The notes below the pieces were generated by a model. It made no database searches and had not been told where the DNA came from. It saw only the letters and a program-made list of their open reading frames with translations. A DNA stretch of 64,000 nt from assembly GCF_910591885.1 (NCBI RefSeq), contig NC_063277.1, positions 16,331,164 through 16,395,163 of the forward strand, given 5' to 3'. A program made the translations under genes and the position numbers. Shown one piece after another: positions 13,587 through 27,100 of the stretch. How positions within the stretch are numbered: the first letter of the stretch is position 1; each line of letters opens with the position of its first letter. This DNA is from Bombus terrestris (taxonomy: Eukaryota > Arthropoda > Insecta > Hymenoptera > Apidae).

Positions 13587-13603
13587 GAAGAAGAAGAAGA
13601 AGC
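13587..13603. repeat. (GAA)n microsatellite
   Basis: There are five perfect gaa units (gaagaagaagaagaa) followed by gc. Confidence 0.85.
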
Positions 13604-14446
13604 ATAGGTAGGGGCAACAAAGCGAATGTAATTAACTATCTCGTACGCCTATTCATTACTGCATACTAGATAGTGAAAATGACGTTTCGTCATGCATAGA
13701 AAGCACAAACGATGATTCCAATGGGAATCAGGCCGATGCTGCTTGAAATAATGGTGTTGTCTCACGCAAAACAGGAAAAATTGGACCGTGAAGTAATCGC
13801 GCGATCGGTAGGGTTCTCGATGAAACGAGACAACGCGACATGTAACCCGGAAATGGTGATGGATCGGTCAAAAATTCCCTGTCCGTTTCCGACGTAAGGA
13901 AACTTGTCTCTTTACTTTCGAGTTACGAGCCCGTCAAGATCCATCGTGTTAGGAAGAAACAAAGCTCTTCGAGGAAAGCACTCTGCTGCATTAAGACTAA
14001 TAGCACGCTTCCTGGTCGTTACTTCATAGAACGTGGCCGTTGCACGCGTCCATACCGGGGAACCACGTTATGTTTTAGAGGAAATTCTTAATGTTTAGCG
14101 AGAAGAAATGGTCCACTGCAAGAAAAAAAGATTCCAGACCATAGTTCTAGTTTATTATGTATAGTTCGAGTACTTTTCGAATACCTTTCACTGGGAAATT
14201 ATCTGTAGAATTTAGCGCACAAGTGTGTTTATCTTGGTTTTTCGATGAAATTCTGTTTTATATATCTCTATGTACCTGCAAATATTAAATTGGTAAATCG
14301 AAATGTAAATTTCACTCATCTGACAGTACTTGACAGTATCAGAATCTACAGTTGTAATTTCGACTCTTCTATTTTTATTATAATACGATATCGAGTGAAA
14401 CATACGTATGTAGACATTTGTATATAGTAAAAATATAGAATTTTCA

Positions 14447-14843
14447 AACTTTTCATTTTCGCATCATACAGCAAGTTGAGAATGTTTTTGCACTGTGTCG
14501 CTTTAAGAAGAATATCAAAATAAGTGGCGAGTAGGCTCGCTAATTAAGCTTGAACAGATAACCTATTCTACTTAAACTTTAGCGATCTCTACTCTCAAGA
14601 ATTAGCAAGATTTGATGTGAAACTTGATAGCCAGAAGCTTACAGAACTTTTCATTTTCGCATCATACAGCAAGTTGAGTATGTTTTTGCATTGTGTCGCT
14701 TTAAGAAGAATATCAAAATAAATGGCGAGTAGGCTACTCCTAATTAAGCTTGAACAGACAACCTATTCTACTTAAACTTTAGCGATCTCTACTCTGAAGA
14801 ATTAGCAAGATTTGATGTGAAACTTGATAGCCAGAAACTTACA
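14447..14843. repeat. 198-bp tandem duplication, two copies
   Basis: The unit begins aacttttcattttcgcatca and ends ccagaagcttacag. The first copy spans 14447-14644 and the second 14645-14843. Only a handful of substitutions separate them (gagaatg/gagtatg, ttgcact/ttgcatt, aagtggc/aatggc-type changes, ggctcgct/ggctactcct), so this duplication is younger than the 120-bp one at 10.2 kb. Confidence 0.95.
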
Positions 14844-15565
14844 CCTTCTCACACGTTCATAAAACCTACTGATAACCTTTTGCTACACTAAATTCCCTCT
14901 AATAACGCGTTAATAACAATTTGACGATACACACGAGCGTCTGACGCTTGTTAAGCGGTCAGCTAACCGTCAACACATAGGTAGATCAGGAAGAAGAACA
15001 GGAAACTGAGAGGAAAGAGGGACAGAGATGGAACGAAAGAAAGAAAAAGGTGAGTCGAAGGAAGGCAAAGTGCGACTGCCGTATACCGGCCTATCCAATT
15101 TCTCGTGGAAACCGAAGCCGAAGAAGGCTCTTGGATTACACGAGTGGGAGCAGCAAAGTGATCTTGAGTTACTCTATGTAACACGCGACACTTTACTCGT
15201 TAAGTGTACCTCCACGCTCTGTTTCGACTGTCTCACCGACGTCACCCGTTATATTGTCCTCTTTGGGACCGGAAAGTCGTAGGGTTCAAGGCGTTCCACC
15301 TCGATATCTTTTACTGTTGATAGTACAAGGAGAATTCTTTATTTAGGACGTTTGATAAATAGATATAAATAGAGAAATTGTAATGGAAAATATTTTGAAA
15401 CATCATTATTAGCCGTAGAGTAATTGTAACAACATGAGGCATCGATTAAGTACATTTAGGTTATTCGACAATAAAGCGTAAATAGATAAATTGTTCTAGA
15501 GAATATTTAGAAATATTATTAGTATTTTCCTTTGCCAAATTCTCAATCGTAATATATTGTTCATA

Positions 15566-15761
15566 TTAGGTTGTTTATTTTATAAGGAAATAATAGACGC
15601 ACAATGCTTTTTGCTTCGTATTAGTTTATTGAATTATGCACAAACATAATAATAGAAGTAGAACGAAATGGATTATACCTAATTTAATAAAATAATATAA
15701 AAGAGAAATTGTTTATCTATTATCACCTTACGAAACGAAAGAAACTTTTCGGACAACCTAG
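15566..15761. mobile_element. mariner-type MITE, copy 2
   Basis: The left end is TTAGGTTG joined directly to ttattttataagg, so about 17 bp of the inverted repeat (the ccgaaaagtttctttcg part) is deleted. The right end is intact (gaaacttttcggacaacct, then ag). TA flanks lie on both sides (15564-15565 and 15762-15763). The interior (tattagtttattgaattatg, aatagaagtagaacgaaatg) matches copy 3 closely. Confidence 0.88.
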
Positions 15762-18306
15762 TATTATAATTAATATTACATAGCGTGATATCGATGGGAC
15801 TTGTTTGGTTATTACTTTTATATATCTGCTCTTCTTTGCATAAAAATAAGAATAGGATATAATTGAATAGAGAATGTAAGTAATTAAATTCAAAAATATA
15901 AAAATTTATGGACGACGTTCGGTACAGCGTTGCTATAGTTTAGAAGAATATTTGTGAAAGAGTATCTTTATGAAGGTGTTTCGTTTGTTAAGTACATTTT
16001 TGTCGCACTCATTTATACTGCATTACTGTCTCATTCTTCGCTCTATCTTTGTTATTTCCCGAGCCATCCAAAAAGAAGATTCTTCTCGAGGGTGAAAAAT
16101 ATCATTAGAGCTCGTCTTTTTCCCGTCGTCCCGGTGACTGCACGTTAACGGGGATTAAGGGGATAGAAGCTTAATCTTTTTCAAAATTCATGATTCCTAC
16201 CGTGGGATGCGCCTGTCAGCTCTAATCTTGGTCGTTCGAGAAAGGAGTGTCTATCCGACTGAATGCTTGAAATTTTTATTTCCTCGACAAATTTATCGCA
16301 TTTCTTAAGTCGAAATTTAGATCACTGCAACGGTTGATTCCATCGAAATTTATTCGACGAAGGAGAAGAAGAAAGGAGAAAAAGGGAAAGAAAAGAAGGG
16401 CTGTAAAAATATTCAACTTCAACGATCGTTCCAAACAAGAGAGGAGAGGAGACAAAGACAGACAAAAAGAGAGCAAGAGAGAGAACAAAAAGGGAAAAAA
16501 TTCGAATTACAAGGGAAATCGAAATCGTGTTTCTCTCAGTGCGTATATTCGACATATCGTTTGTCAAACCGAAACAGGCTGATGGAAACAGCGATTCGAC
16601 GAAGGATACGTTCCATCCTGGAAATTGGTCGGCTGAAACGCGCTGGCCAAATATAGTAATTAGAGGGTACATAATTGCGGGAGTTCGGAATGGTCGGTGA
16701 TCAAAGGCGAACCGTTTGCCCTTTTCCGTTCATTCGACGTCGCACCGCGCATATTGGGCTTCTGTGCAAAACATTCCACCAAGAATCCACACGAGGGTCT
16801 GCGGAAATTTACGCTACGCCCTCCGTTTCCTGTCTGCCATCGTATCTTCAGTCTGTACGAGGACAAATTCATGATCAGAGAAAAAACGACAAAAAATTCC
16901 CCGCTTTCGTCCCTTTTCTTTTCTTATTTATCTGCTGCTTGTGTACGATCCATGAAATAATGATATTCAACCACTGACTACGATGACTTATGTGTCTTGA
17001 AAATGAATATACACCAAGCGATGTATCACAGTATTATTTACTGACATTCTTCGCTAAATCCGAAGGGTAGTTGGACATTGAAAAAGTATCTTTTTAGTCT
17101 TTTTCGTTTCACGGAGATGCCCAGGAGATTAGCTTTTGCCAAATTGGGAGATTTCTTCCATTATCGTGGGAATGTCGGCTTCCTCGTTGATTTGGCGTCT
17201 CGAAACATGCCAATCTGCACTCTCGATGGCCCTCTTAGGCTCTTGTTTTGCCATCGTTCTATAATTTTTAAATTACAATCAAGCTTGTTGAATGGTTAAC
17301 TATATTGGGTTGATTGTATCTGAGAAAGATAACTGAGACTTTCTATGAGTTAACGTTCTTATCAATTATTTCTGCGCATTGCAATTATTATTATTATTCA
17401 TCTCAGAATAAGTATGAAATCGATATTCATACTTAAAATTCCTTATACAAACAGTATCATCAGTTTCATCCAAAATCTCTCAAGCATCGTCCAAACTCAC
17501 AAACTCCACCGTCGTAACCCTCGATTACCCAAATTCGCCCAAAAGAGCGCACTATCATCGCTTCTATCTTAAAGCTGTAATCGTTTTACCCAATAAAAAC
17601 CACTTCTAATCACTGTTACCCTCATCCAGGCTACGATATCTGTCCGTGTGCCGACACGTTCCACGGATACAACGCCAAAGGCGCAACAAACAACCGGTCT
17701 TAATCGAACCTCCGGTCATTGCAGTCGTTTCTTTGTTCACCGTAAGGTCGGGATCGCCGTAGACCGATCGGGATTCCGTCGAAATTAAGCGATTGAACCG
17801 ACTGCTCGGTCTGCAAACGTCGCTTTGTACTTGACCCGTTATCAAAGGCAACCATTATGGCCAGTCCTCCTAGTTGGATTCATGGAAGACCGTGGATTCA
17901 AAGGAACTCCGGTTGCAGCCGATATTCATCGCGAAAACGGAGATACTATGTGCCTTGTCTCTTGGCAGAGGACTGCGAGAGAAACGGATGCTCGTGGAAA
18001 CGGATGTCGTTCCTTTGGAGAATGGAGAGCGTGGGGCGAGTAGATGTGATTGTCCTTCCGGCTAGGAAGATGTTCTTGTTGATTGAGAAATCGGGGACGG
18101 AAGCGTGTTTGTTTCGCGATGATTTCAGGCGGCTTTTACGAGTTTATGGCGAGATCGTAAGATTGCGTACATTCACGTATTCTTTGTAGATACAGATAGA
18201 AACATTTTTTATGAATCGAAGAAATTTCTAGGTTTTTATGAATTACATAGAAGTTTCGTGGATTTCTGTAGACTTTTCGCGAAGGATAAAATTCGATGGA
18301 CTTTAT

Positions 18307-18424
18307 ATTAGATTAGATAGAATTAAGGGTAAGTTTTGGCGAATAAAATTATATTTGAATGTTGTATTAGATTAGATAGGATTAAGGGTAAGTTTCGACG
18401 AATACAATTATATTTGAAATATCG
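18307..18424. repeat. 59-bp tandem duplication, two copies
   Basis: The unit starting attagattagatag, with aattaagggtaagtttt and aattatatttgaat inside, begins at 18307 and again at 18366. A few substitutions separate the copies. Confidence 0.9.
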
Positions 18425-20366
18425 CGCAAAATTTCTCTTTTACGTCTATGATGATACTGGTTTACGATGATTTCATACTATATAGTAGATACGTTGTGGG
18501 AAGTTATATCGAGTACAAACGCAACGAGAAAACGCGATATATATCCATATCGGGGCGAGCAAATCATGTGATCTCTCATCTGTAACCAGTTTCCAGTGAT
18601 AATCCCATTTCCAGCAGATAATTATTATCCCTCGTCGAATGACTTAACAACTCGTTTCCCGTAGCAAACGAGTTTACATGGTCTAATGGTAGTCAGGTTC
18701 CTCGATTAACTTAATCAAATCGATCGGTTTTCATCGCTGAAAAATCTTACGCAGCGTCACTTTGTACTCGACCATCTTACACAGAAACTTCCTCGGTAAC
18801 ATTTTTGCAAAATAATGGTTTCTGTCACACAAATCACAAAGTACAAAATAAAATCAAACGATCTAAAATTCGATAATGATAGTTTTTAATCGTCTCACAG
18901 CTATCTAATTATTACGATCATATATAATCCTCAGATACCATTTAAAGATCGACATTTCTTAAAGAAATACCACTGACAGGTCATTTAAGTGGAAACTTCT
19001 CTGAGTGACGTTTCTAAGACTGCAGGTCTCGCGATTGTTTCTCAAGCTTTTCCCATGTCACGATTTCCCAGCGATCAGCGATGGGAAAACGAAAGGGAAA
19101 GCGCAGGCGATATCGTCAACGTTGAATTAAACGATCCTTCCGCTCTCGTGCCTCGTAACTTTAGACTGAAAGTGCTGTATCGTGTTTCGCGTGGTTTCTT
19201 CGATTTACCCGCCCGATGATGTCGAACTTTCCGTCCCGAAACGCTTGTTAGAAATCCCGCTGGTTCCCTGCCCGTTACAGGAAGTGGCCAAATATTCGAT
19301 CGATAACGGCAGACACATAAATTTCTCGTTACGACGTCTTAGAATCGCGCAAAGTATAAATTTTGTTTAGAATTCGAACGAAATACGACATTTTAACAAA
19401 TATTCCAAAACGTTTGTCCAAGTCAGTTTAGACGAAATTGTTCGTTTTGCTAATTTTTGTAGCGTATCTTACAAATAATAAGATGGATACTTTAAAGTTA
19501 CAGGATGATGGAAAATGATTTTTAAAACGAACCTGTAATTAATTCGTTTTAAACGTATTAAAAATCTTTGATATAGAAATTTCCTTATTGTTCGTATCCT
19601 CGTTCCTCGTAATACAAACCTAATTCGTCTTTATATATTATTCGAAGCATAGCCGTCACCCCGTGCCTAATTTTTCATACGAAATATCTGAAAAATCGCC
19701 AACGACCCTGCATTAACCCCAAGTTCCTGTCGTTTTCACAGCTCCTTCCTACTAAAACGCGTGCACGTGCGCGTGCACTCCCGAGTTCACACGTCCTGCA
19801 CCTCGAGGACCGCATTAGGACGAGTGCACGTCGTTTCGACCCCCTTCGATTCGATAGGGTTGCGAGTGGTGTTAATGCAACCCCTCGATCAACCGACTAT
19901 TGTTTATTGTTAACGTGTACCGTGCGAGATTGTGTCGGAAACGACGAGTCGTTGATGCGCGTGTGTCCCACGAGTCCATTGAATTTCGACGATTGTCCGC
20001 TTTGGTATTCTAATCGATCGGGGTCATCGAGGATGTTTCTATTATTTTTTACGACGCCGCGACGTGGGAAAAGAGGTGGCAATGAACGTTTATCGTAGAT
20101 GAAATAAATTTCGTCGATTAAGCGTCGTATACGTACTGGCAAAACATTGAGTGCGAATTAAAAATACACACTCGCGATTATTTATTATGAAAGACTTTCA
20201 TTTATAGTTGGAAATGACACGAGAATAATCGATTTGCCAATTTTTAGCTGTTAAAATTCTTTTTGCCAATTCCTATGCCACTTAGCGGTTAAAAAAGGGT
20301 ATTTTTGCCTAAAACCCAGGAATAATTACGATTCGATCGCGTATTATTACAAAATAATATTCTTCT

Positions 20367-20445
20367 CCTATCCGACTATTCTACAGTTGGCCCTTTGCCT
20401 AAAACTATTAAAAAGATTACAAATTAATCTCGAGCAATATAAAAG
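20367..20445. repeat. inverted repeat, left arm
   Basis: This arm runs from cctatccgactattctacag through ccctttgcctaaaactatta to aaattaatctcgagcaat. Its reverse complement recurs at 21223-21303 with about one difference in ten. The arms enclose roughly 780 bp, including a GC-richer core with no recognised coding content. It may be the remnant of a DNA transposon or two opposed copies of a dispersed repeat. Confidence 0.8.
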
Positions 20446-21222
20446 CTGAAGAATTAATAATTTGTTCAAATACATTACATGGTAAATGGTATAAACTGCA
20501 CGAAGTGGTGTCAGGTTCAGACAAGATTCGAAGACCCACTTTTAAATGGCACGGGTCGAGGCTAAATTTCAATTTGTCAATTTAAATTTCCCGCGAGATT
20601 TCAAAGTCACTTCGCAAGGGATGGCTCTCGCTCGTGATACGCAACATAGGAGACAAATTTCGTTCGAGTGGCTCGATTAATTAATGCAACGTCGTTCACG
20701 ATCGGCCGGTCCTCAAAGAGGCTCCGTTTTTTTCCAAGCGGAAAGACGCGTAAAACGTGGGAAAAACGGTAACGAGGCCGCGTTCGCGCATCAAAGACGC
20801 CTCGAATGGCTCAAAAGGTCTCGCTTAAATTCCACTTACGGGGTCCTCCTCGCTTTTTCGCGTACTGTGCACAGGGCTTTACCGTCCAACCTCTTTGATG
20901 CAAACGCATTTACTCGCGTTCGCGCTCTTCCGCTCGGGTCACAGGATAAGCTTCCGGCATTCCTTTGGCGTAAACAGCCTCCTCCAAAGGATCATTGCTG
21001 CCTTTGCCTGGTTAATTTCGAATTCGCTCAATCCGTTCTACGAATTGGTAATTGAATCGAGAATTTTAAGAGGTTTAAATTATTTGTTCGTCCGTTTGGC
21101 ATCCTTTGGGTTATTTTGTACAAAGATTGATAACAACGAGATAAGCGGTTTTATCAAGACGGATAAATTGTCTCAATAGCTTCGCGCGATGGAAAAATCG
21201 TTAGGGATAGTAAGTTCGATGG

Positions 21223-21303
21223 TTTTTTATTGCTCGAGATTAATTTGTAATCTTCTTAATAGTTTTATGCAAAGGGTCAACTGTAGGATAGTTGGATAGA
21301 ATA
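21223..21303. repeat. inverted repeat, right arm
   Basis: This is the reverse complement of the arm at 20367-20445. Shared blocks are attgctcgagattaatttgt, aatagttttatgcaaaggg and caactgtaggatagttggat. The homology stops soon on either side. Confidence 0.8.
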
Positions 21304-21837
21304 ATCGCGTAGGATAAGAAAATTTTCATCCAAAGTCGAGAATACGACGAGACTGAGACGCATAGAATATTTATTTTCTACATTTACTTTTTGCAAAGAT
21401 AATTCTTATCTCTTTAAGCTTATACATGAAAAGAGACAAGAGACTTCCATACTGAGTAAATAGCCCGATGTACGGCGTAAATTCTACGCGTTTCAGTTAA
21501 AAATTAATCTCACAATTAACGGAGCAACGAGCAACAATATCACCAAACTGTGCAGAGGAACGATGAACGTCGACCTCGTCGCTGTGTAATTTCCGTGCGA
21601 CGCTCGCAGTTTCACATGTATATCATGGTATGATTCATTGAGCAACGATGGGACTCTGAACGCTTCTGTGTGCACTTCCGACCAAGCGCAATGTTACCCG
21701 GAAATTCTACTGGTTTTAGTCACCTCCCGGCCATATCGTTTCTCGTCTCCGAATCTTCTCCAAGCTCTGTATCGTTTGGCCAAACTTATGAATTTTCTAG
21801 TTACGATACTCGATATTTAACACCTACGTTTATAATA

Positions 21838-22023
21838 TTAGGTTGTCCGAAAAGTTTCTTTTTCTTTTTTTGGTTTATATTAGTTTATTAAATTATGCAC
21901 GAACGTAATAATAGAAATAGAACGAAATGGATCATACGTAATTCAATAAAATAATATAAAACAGAAATTGTTGTTCGTCTATTATCGCCTTATGAAACGA
22001 AAGAAACTTTTCGGACAACCTAA
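21838..22023. mobile_element. mariner-type MITE, copy 3 (best preserved ends)
   Basis: Both terminal repeats are clean: TTAGGTTGTCCGAAAAGTTT at the left and its inverse, AAACTTTTCGGACAACCTAA, at the right. TA dinucleotides flank both sides (21836-21837, 22024-22025). The 186-bp body is AT-rich without coding capacity. Comparing copies suggests the full inverted repeat was about 55 bp, with cgttttataagg and an aataatagacg block inside the end motif. This copy has lost the inner part on its left side. Confidence 0.95.
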
Positions 22024-24065
22024 TATGTATGGAAACTCGATAATGTTCATCAACGATATATTTAGTTTCATCAACTTTTTAATTTATATTATTCAAAGAA
22101 CGTAATAAAATCTATCCTTTCTACGTCAGTATTAAGTACTACACAGATTGAACATCAATTTGGGGAAGAAATTAAACTTGGAAACACCAACCTATTTTAA
22201 AATATTTCTCAATTTTTCAAAAAAGAAACACCAAAAATAAGTATCGATATTCTATAATAATTCGTTAAAACGTGAAATCTCCTTTTTTCTCGTATCGAGA
22301 TACGCGAAGCTGGCGAGCTGGAATTTTATTTTAGCGGCGTCAACGAGGAACACCCGGTAATTGGAATCCATGGGAGGAACCCATTATAACCGGGTCAGGA
22401 TCCTCCCATAGAGTGGCCTGCAGCCGAAAAAAGGAAATAAATGAATCTCTATTCGCAAAGACCCCAAGCGGATTACGGGTAAGAGGCTTACATAAGAATA
22501 AACCGAAGGGTTTCTCGCGGCTCGGCCACTTTTGCTATCATATTTCATATTAACCGCTGATTAAAATCGATTTTTCCGCGGTGACATGCGAGACACGAGC
22601 CGTTTCGTCCACCTCCGTAATGATTCACGACCGATCGATTTTTCACAAGGCGAAAAATATTTTATTTTTAATCTCGACTCACGAAGCATCGGAGAAAATT
22701 TGAAAATCTATCAACATGCCGAAACGTTTCTCGGTATTTCCTATTTTAGTTTCCTTTAAAGCGTTATTTAAAGATGGCTTTATTTCTGAAGGAAACGCGA
22801 GCGACGATTGCGACTGTTTATTCGAACAGTTTTTCTCATTGCGACTTTTTAAATTCGATCGTTGCGGTTTCAGAACCTCGATCATTTTTGTCGTGACTTT
22901 TTGAAATGCTATAGCTCGATATAATAGAATCGACGAATTCCAAGCGCGAATAATTGAATTTTTAAATTGCGGTTGGTTGTCTGTCGAAATATTTCCTATT
23001 TTCTTTTTTTTTTTTTTTACTGCCAATTTCCAAAATTCAATCGCTGTAGACCGTAATATAGTTTCGAGTCGACAATCCACAGACTTCATTATGCGAGGCG
23101 ATTCAATTTTACAGCAATCTAAATTTTTGCGATATTCAAATTTCATAATATAGTATTTTTATGTAAAATTGAAAATACGGATTCTATGAAGACTGTCTAT
23201 ATTCGATTTTTAAAAGGACGTTGACGCAAATGGCTGTTTATGGAAATTGAAAAAGAGGAAAGAACAAGGAAAAAATACGCGAACGACTCGCGTCGCAGCA
23301 TCACTCGAAAATTTCCATTTCCGCGTTCACCATCGGTTCATGGTGGTCGGTGGCGGCGGGATCAATAAACGCAGGTGCCGGCAATGGCAACTGCAACAAG
23401 CACGATCCGAGTGCAATGGCCATCGATTAATAATTAACACACGGTTTCGTGGCTATAATATAATATAACAGACGGTTTTTCTTAACGGTAAATGCTTCCT
23501 TTCAAACAATTTCATTTCCAATGAAATAATATTTTAATCGTTTGAAACGGATTATTCGATAGAAACCTATCGACGAAATAGATTCTATAAATATTTCTTT
23601 TCGACTAATGTTTTCTACATTAGTTCTTTGTAAAAACAAATACCACGTCTTAAAATTCTTTATAAACGATCTCCTATCCATTTATAACTTTCATAAACAA
23701 TCTAATAGTTCTGATATCATCAAATTATTAAATATCGTTATATTATTAATAGTAAATAACAAGAGTATAAAATATCACGAAATTTTTTGCCATACGATTA
23801 ATACACGTCAAAAGGATGATAAATTACACGGTAACGTGCAATTCTAATGACAAAAGTACGAAAATACTACTGTTTTAAAAGGAATCAACTAAAGGGAATC
23901 GTTCTACCATACTGAAAGATGCTTTTCATAAATCATGCAAACGAACGTTAAAATATTCATTGCCTTTCGTCTTCGATTAACCTATAAATACACTTAAAAG
24001 GTTTCCTCTGCGTGACTGGAGCTACGTTCTCAACAGGGACATCGATTTTTCATGCGAAAAGTTAC

Positions 24066-24190
24066 CTTTTGACGCCGATCTCCGCGTAACGGCCCCTTGT
24101 GGCCCGAGTGGCCACGCTTCTTCCGCTTCCGGGGTTCGTGTACAGCGTCAGTATGTCGCTGTTAATGTTGTTCAGAATCGGTGGTAGCAT
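24066..24190 (-). CDS. spri: sprint alternative first coding exon B
   Basis: From an ATG at 24190-24188 (context aataATG) the frame reads MLPPILNNINSDILTLY, TNPGSGRSVATRATRGR, then YAEIGVK. It ends AAA AG|gtaac, giving 41 codons plus two bases (phase 2). The shared exon 4638-4761 starts with the single base that completes this codon (AGG), so the join ...GVK-R-SDVFLEP is in frame. The exon sits in a locally GC-richer island. The frame stays open upstream for a further 23 codons before a stop. An AG just before 24200 (aaacag) would make a 135-nt, frame-preserving cassette exon, but its pyrimidine tract is poor, so a first exon is the simpler reading. No domain is recognised. Confidence 0.62.
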
Positions 24191-27100
24191 TATTGCGATC
24201 CTGTTTGCCGACGATCCTTCCGCGAGTTCCACGTATACCAACGCATCTCACAGATACGAGATTTCTCTCGCTTGTCTTTGGTTCACACACTCCTTTTTTG
24301 TCCTCGTCGAATTTCTGGGAAGAACGATTTGGTTGTGGTCGAGCCTTCGTTTTAGTACATCGAAGGAGGAAGTTCGATTTTGAGTGACCGTTGTACTTCT
24401 TGGAAAGTTCTTGGTCTTTAAGAAAGTTTCGATCGTTGTTCGTTCTTTTGCTTTTTTGGCGAATTCTTTCTTTTTTTCTTTTTTGGTAAAACATCGAGTT
24501 TAAATCCCGAGGAATGCAATCGGGTTAATTATTTATTTTAGAAATGACCAATCGTAATTTATTACAGAACTTTTCGTCTATTAAGGAATTTTAATTCATT
24601 GGAAAGATTCTTTATCTGTGTTTTTTCTCATTAAAGAATTCTTTACTTGACAAGCGCGAAAAGATCTTTTTCTTCTTTTTTATCGGAAACTTCTTAGCCA
24701 TTGTACAAACTTTTTCGGATAAAACGATCGATTTGCTTCACGGGAAATTTAACTTTTCTCGCTACTTACTCTCTTCGGTAGCAGTTACAATTTATAGGAT
24801 TCTTTGTGCTCTTATAAAAGTACGCGTTGTTCCCTGATTTGAAATTTTCTAATTAACTTTCGGCGATTTTAATGGCGACACAAAGTTACGTAAGCGTGAT
24901 TTAAATCGGTGTAAGTGAACCTTCTATTCTATTCTATTCTATTCTACTTTTCTATAGACTACTTCTAGTGCACTTTGACCAAAGTTCTATGTCTACTTCT
25001 ACTTCAAAGTCTTGGTGTTCTAAACGAGCCTCGATTCAAACAGTTTCTTACGATAAACACGAAAATGGTGATGGCTAAAGAACGTACGATAAACAGCTGG
25101 CTCTGACGAATTTGACTGAAATGCAAATATGTCAATCCTTATGCCGTAATATTTTTTTTTTCATAAAAACGCATTTAAATTGAAACCCGATCTTTAGCGA
25201 ATTTTTAGCTCCAATAAAACGGTAAATCGTTTGTGGCACGCGATCGAGGCGCCAGAGAATTATCGCCACGTCATAAACGACTTAACGCAGTGATTATTTA
25301 TTGTCGACGATTCCGAGGAAAAGTATGTGTCTGTTGGCGATAGAAATTACCCGTGAAATATCGCTACAAGGCTGGTCGAGTAATTAATTGGCGGAGATAA
25401 AGTATTTTCGGGAGAAATTGCCTAGATTACTCGTTCTTGCCCCTAGTTGTAATTGTTATGGGAACTATGGGGAAAATGATCGAAGGGGTCCGAGCGAATT
25501 GGAGGAGACGAATCAAACATTTGATCTACGATCGATACTTCGTTCGTTTATAAGAAAAATTGTCACTGGTTATAATTATGGTTTAATAATTCAGAACCGA
25601 CGATTATCATAAATGGAATAAAATATTTATTGGAAAGTTTAAATAAACTTTATATAGTATTTTACGACGTAAGACGCGATAACAAATTTCTGATAAAATG
25701 ATTAAAAATAGAAAAAGCGCGCCAGCAGAATCTGTACGAAACAACAAGCGGAGGAACCAAAACTCGACGGACGATTCCCACAGGAAGCCCAATTACACGA
25801 ATATACTCAAAGCCAAAGCCAATCTTTGCGTCGTGTCAGCCGAAACGCCATCACAAAAGATCCAGAATAAAGAAGAATATATTTCGTGCTCTGGAAATAT
25901 AACAGGGCTATGAAACGTTCCTATGATCAAAGTTCTGAGAACGGATAGACATAAAAGGAACCTGGACCAGCGTGTTTGAGACACGCAGTGTTATTACGAT
26001 ACCGATCGGGAAAAAATTGCCAGCAAAAAGAGGAGAGAAAGGGGAAAGGGAGAAAGAGGTGCACACACGCGATTTGAGAAACGCCCTCGATATTGGACAA
26101 ACGAAAAATGGCCAGATGTGATGAGAAAGCAAGAGAGGAAAATGCCAACTGCTGGAGGTCATCGATCGTCGTAGTATTCGCCTGGAGATTTCTCATTCGT
26201 TATCAGACTTTTTTCTACATACCTTTTACATTTTATTCGTTATTAGAAGGGCTACGAAGAAGATACGACAGCACGCGAGAATTATATTTCCTAATAAACG
26301 GTCTCCACGAGGGATCACGTTCGTGGGTATTCGATGATTCTTCCGACGGAGGAAAAAAAAGGGACGAGGGTCTGTCATAATGACGTGCAGTTTGAACAGT
26401 GACGCCATGCTGAATGTACTGCTCGAAATAAGTGGAGGACCTCGTCCCTCGACCACTGAATTGAATTAGCGACGAAGAAGATTGAACAACTTCCGTCGGT
26501 TTTTATTCAAACGAGGTCCCGTTTCAAGGATTCCTTAAAATCTGTCATTTTTTATTCTTAATTCTACGTTCTGTCAGCCTCGTTAATTAATTTTTCTCAT
26601 GTCATTCTGATACTCGAGTCCTATAGCTTCCTTACGTTATTTATTATTTCTCTGTCTGTTACTTTTCCATTCTTTGCTCTGTCTTCGTCATCGCCAGAGA
26701 AGGTTCTGCCTCAGAGATTCCCTGAAATTCCTAACTTTTGCGTATAGTTTCATCTTACCATCCAACTTTCCTATAACGAGATACTCAGTTGTTTGTCTTG
26801 AGACGAATAGACGTCGATAATTAAAAATTAGTCATCGCGATCATGCGATAAATAAATGTGGCCAGATCGGGGGAATTGCTTTAGCCTTTTAACAGGCGCG
26901 GTTTCGGTGAAATCGGTAACAACGTGTCAGGTCCATGGTTTAATTGCGATCGATCGCGTGAATTGCTGGACTGGCCACGCATGTCCTGGCATTAATATTA
27001 AATACGACAGTCGGCAGATCGCGGAAATGAACGTGAAACTGCGGATTTAGGGGTGGAAAGTCCGTGTGCATGTAAACTGTCGACAAACACTGAACAGGAA

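Larger units (their letters stand above)
4762..24065 (-). other. spri: sprint intron (19.3 kb)
   Basis: This intron runs from the donor AAAAG|gtaac at 24065 to the acceptor before 4761. It holds tandem duplications (10197-10436, 14447-14843, 18307-18424), two MITEs (15566-15761, 21838-22023), an inverted repeat pair (20367-20445 with 21223-21303), an X-box-like site (9800-9813) and a (GAA) run near 13587. I see no convincing coding exon. One 161-codon minus-strand open frame near 5.3-5.8 kb is noted under findings. The rest is ordinary AT-rich intron. Confidence 0.7.
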
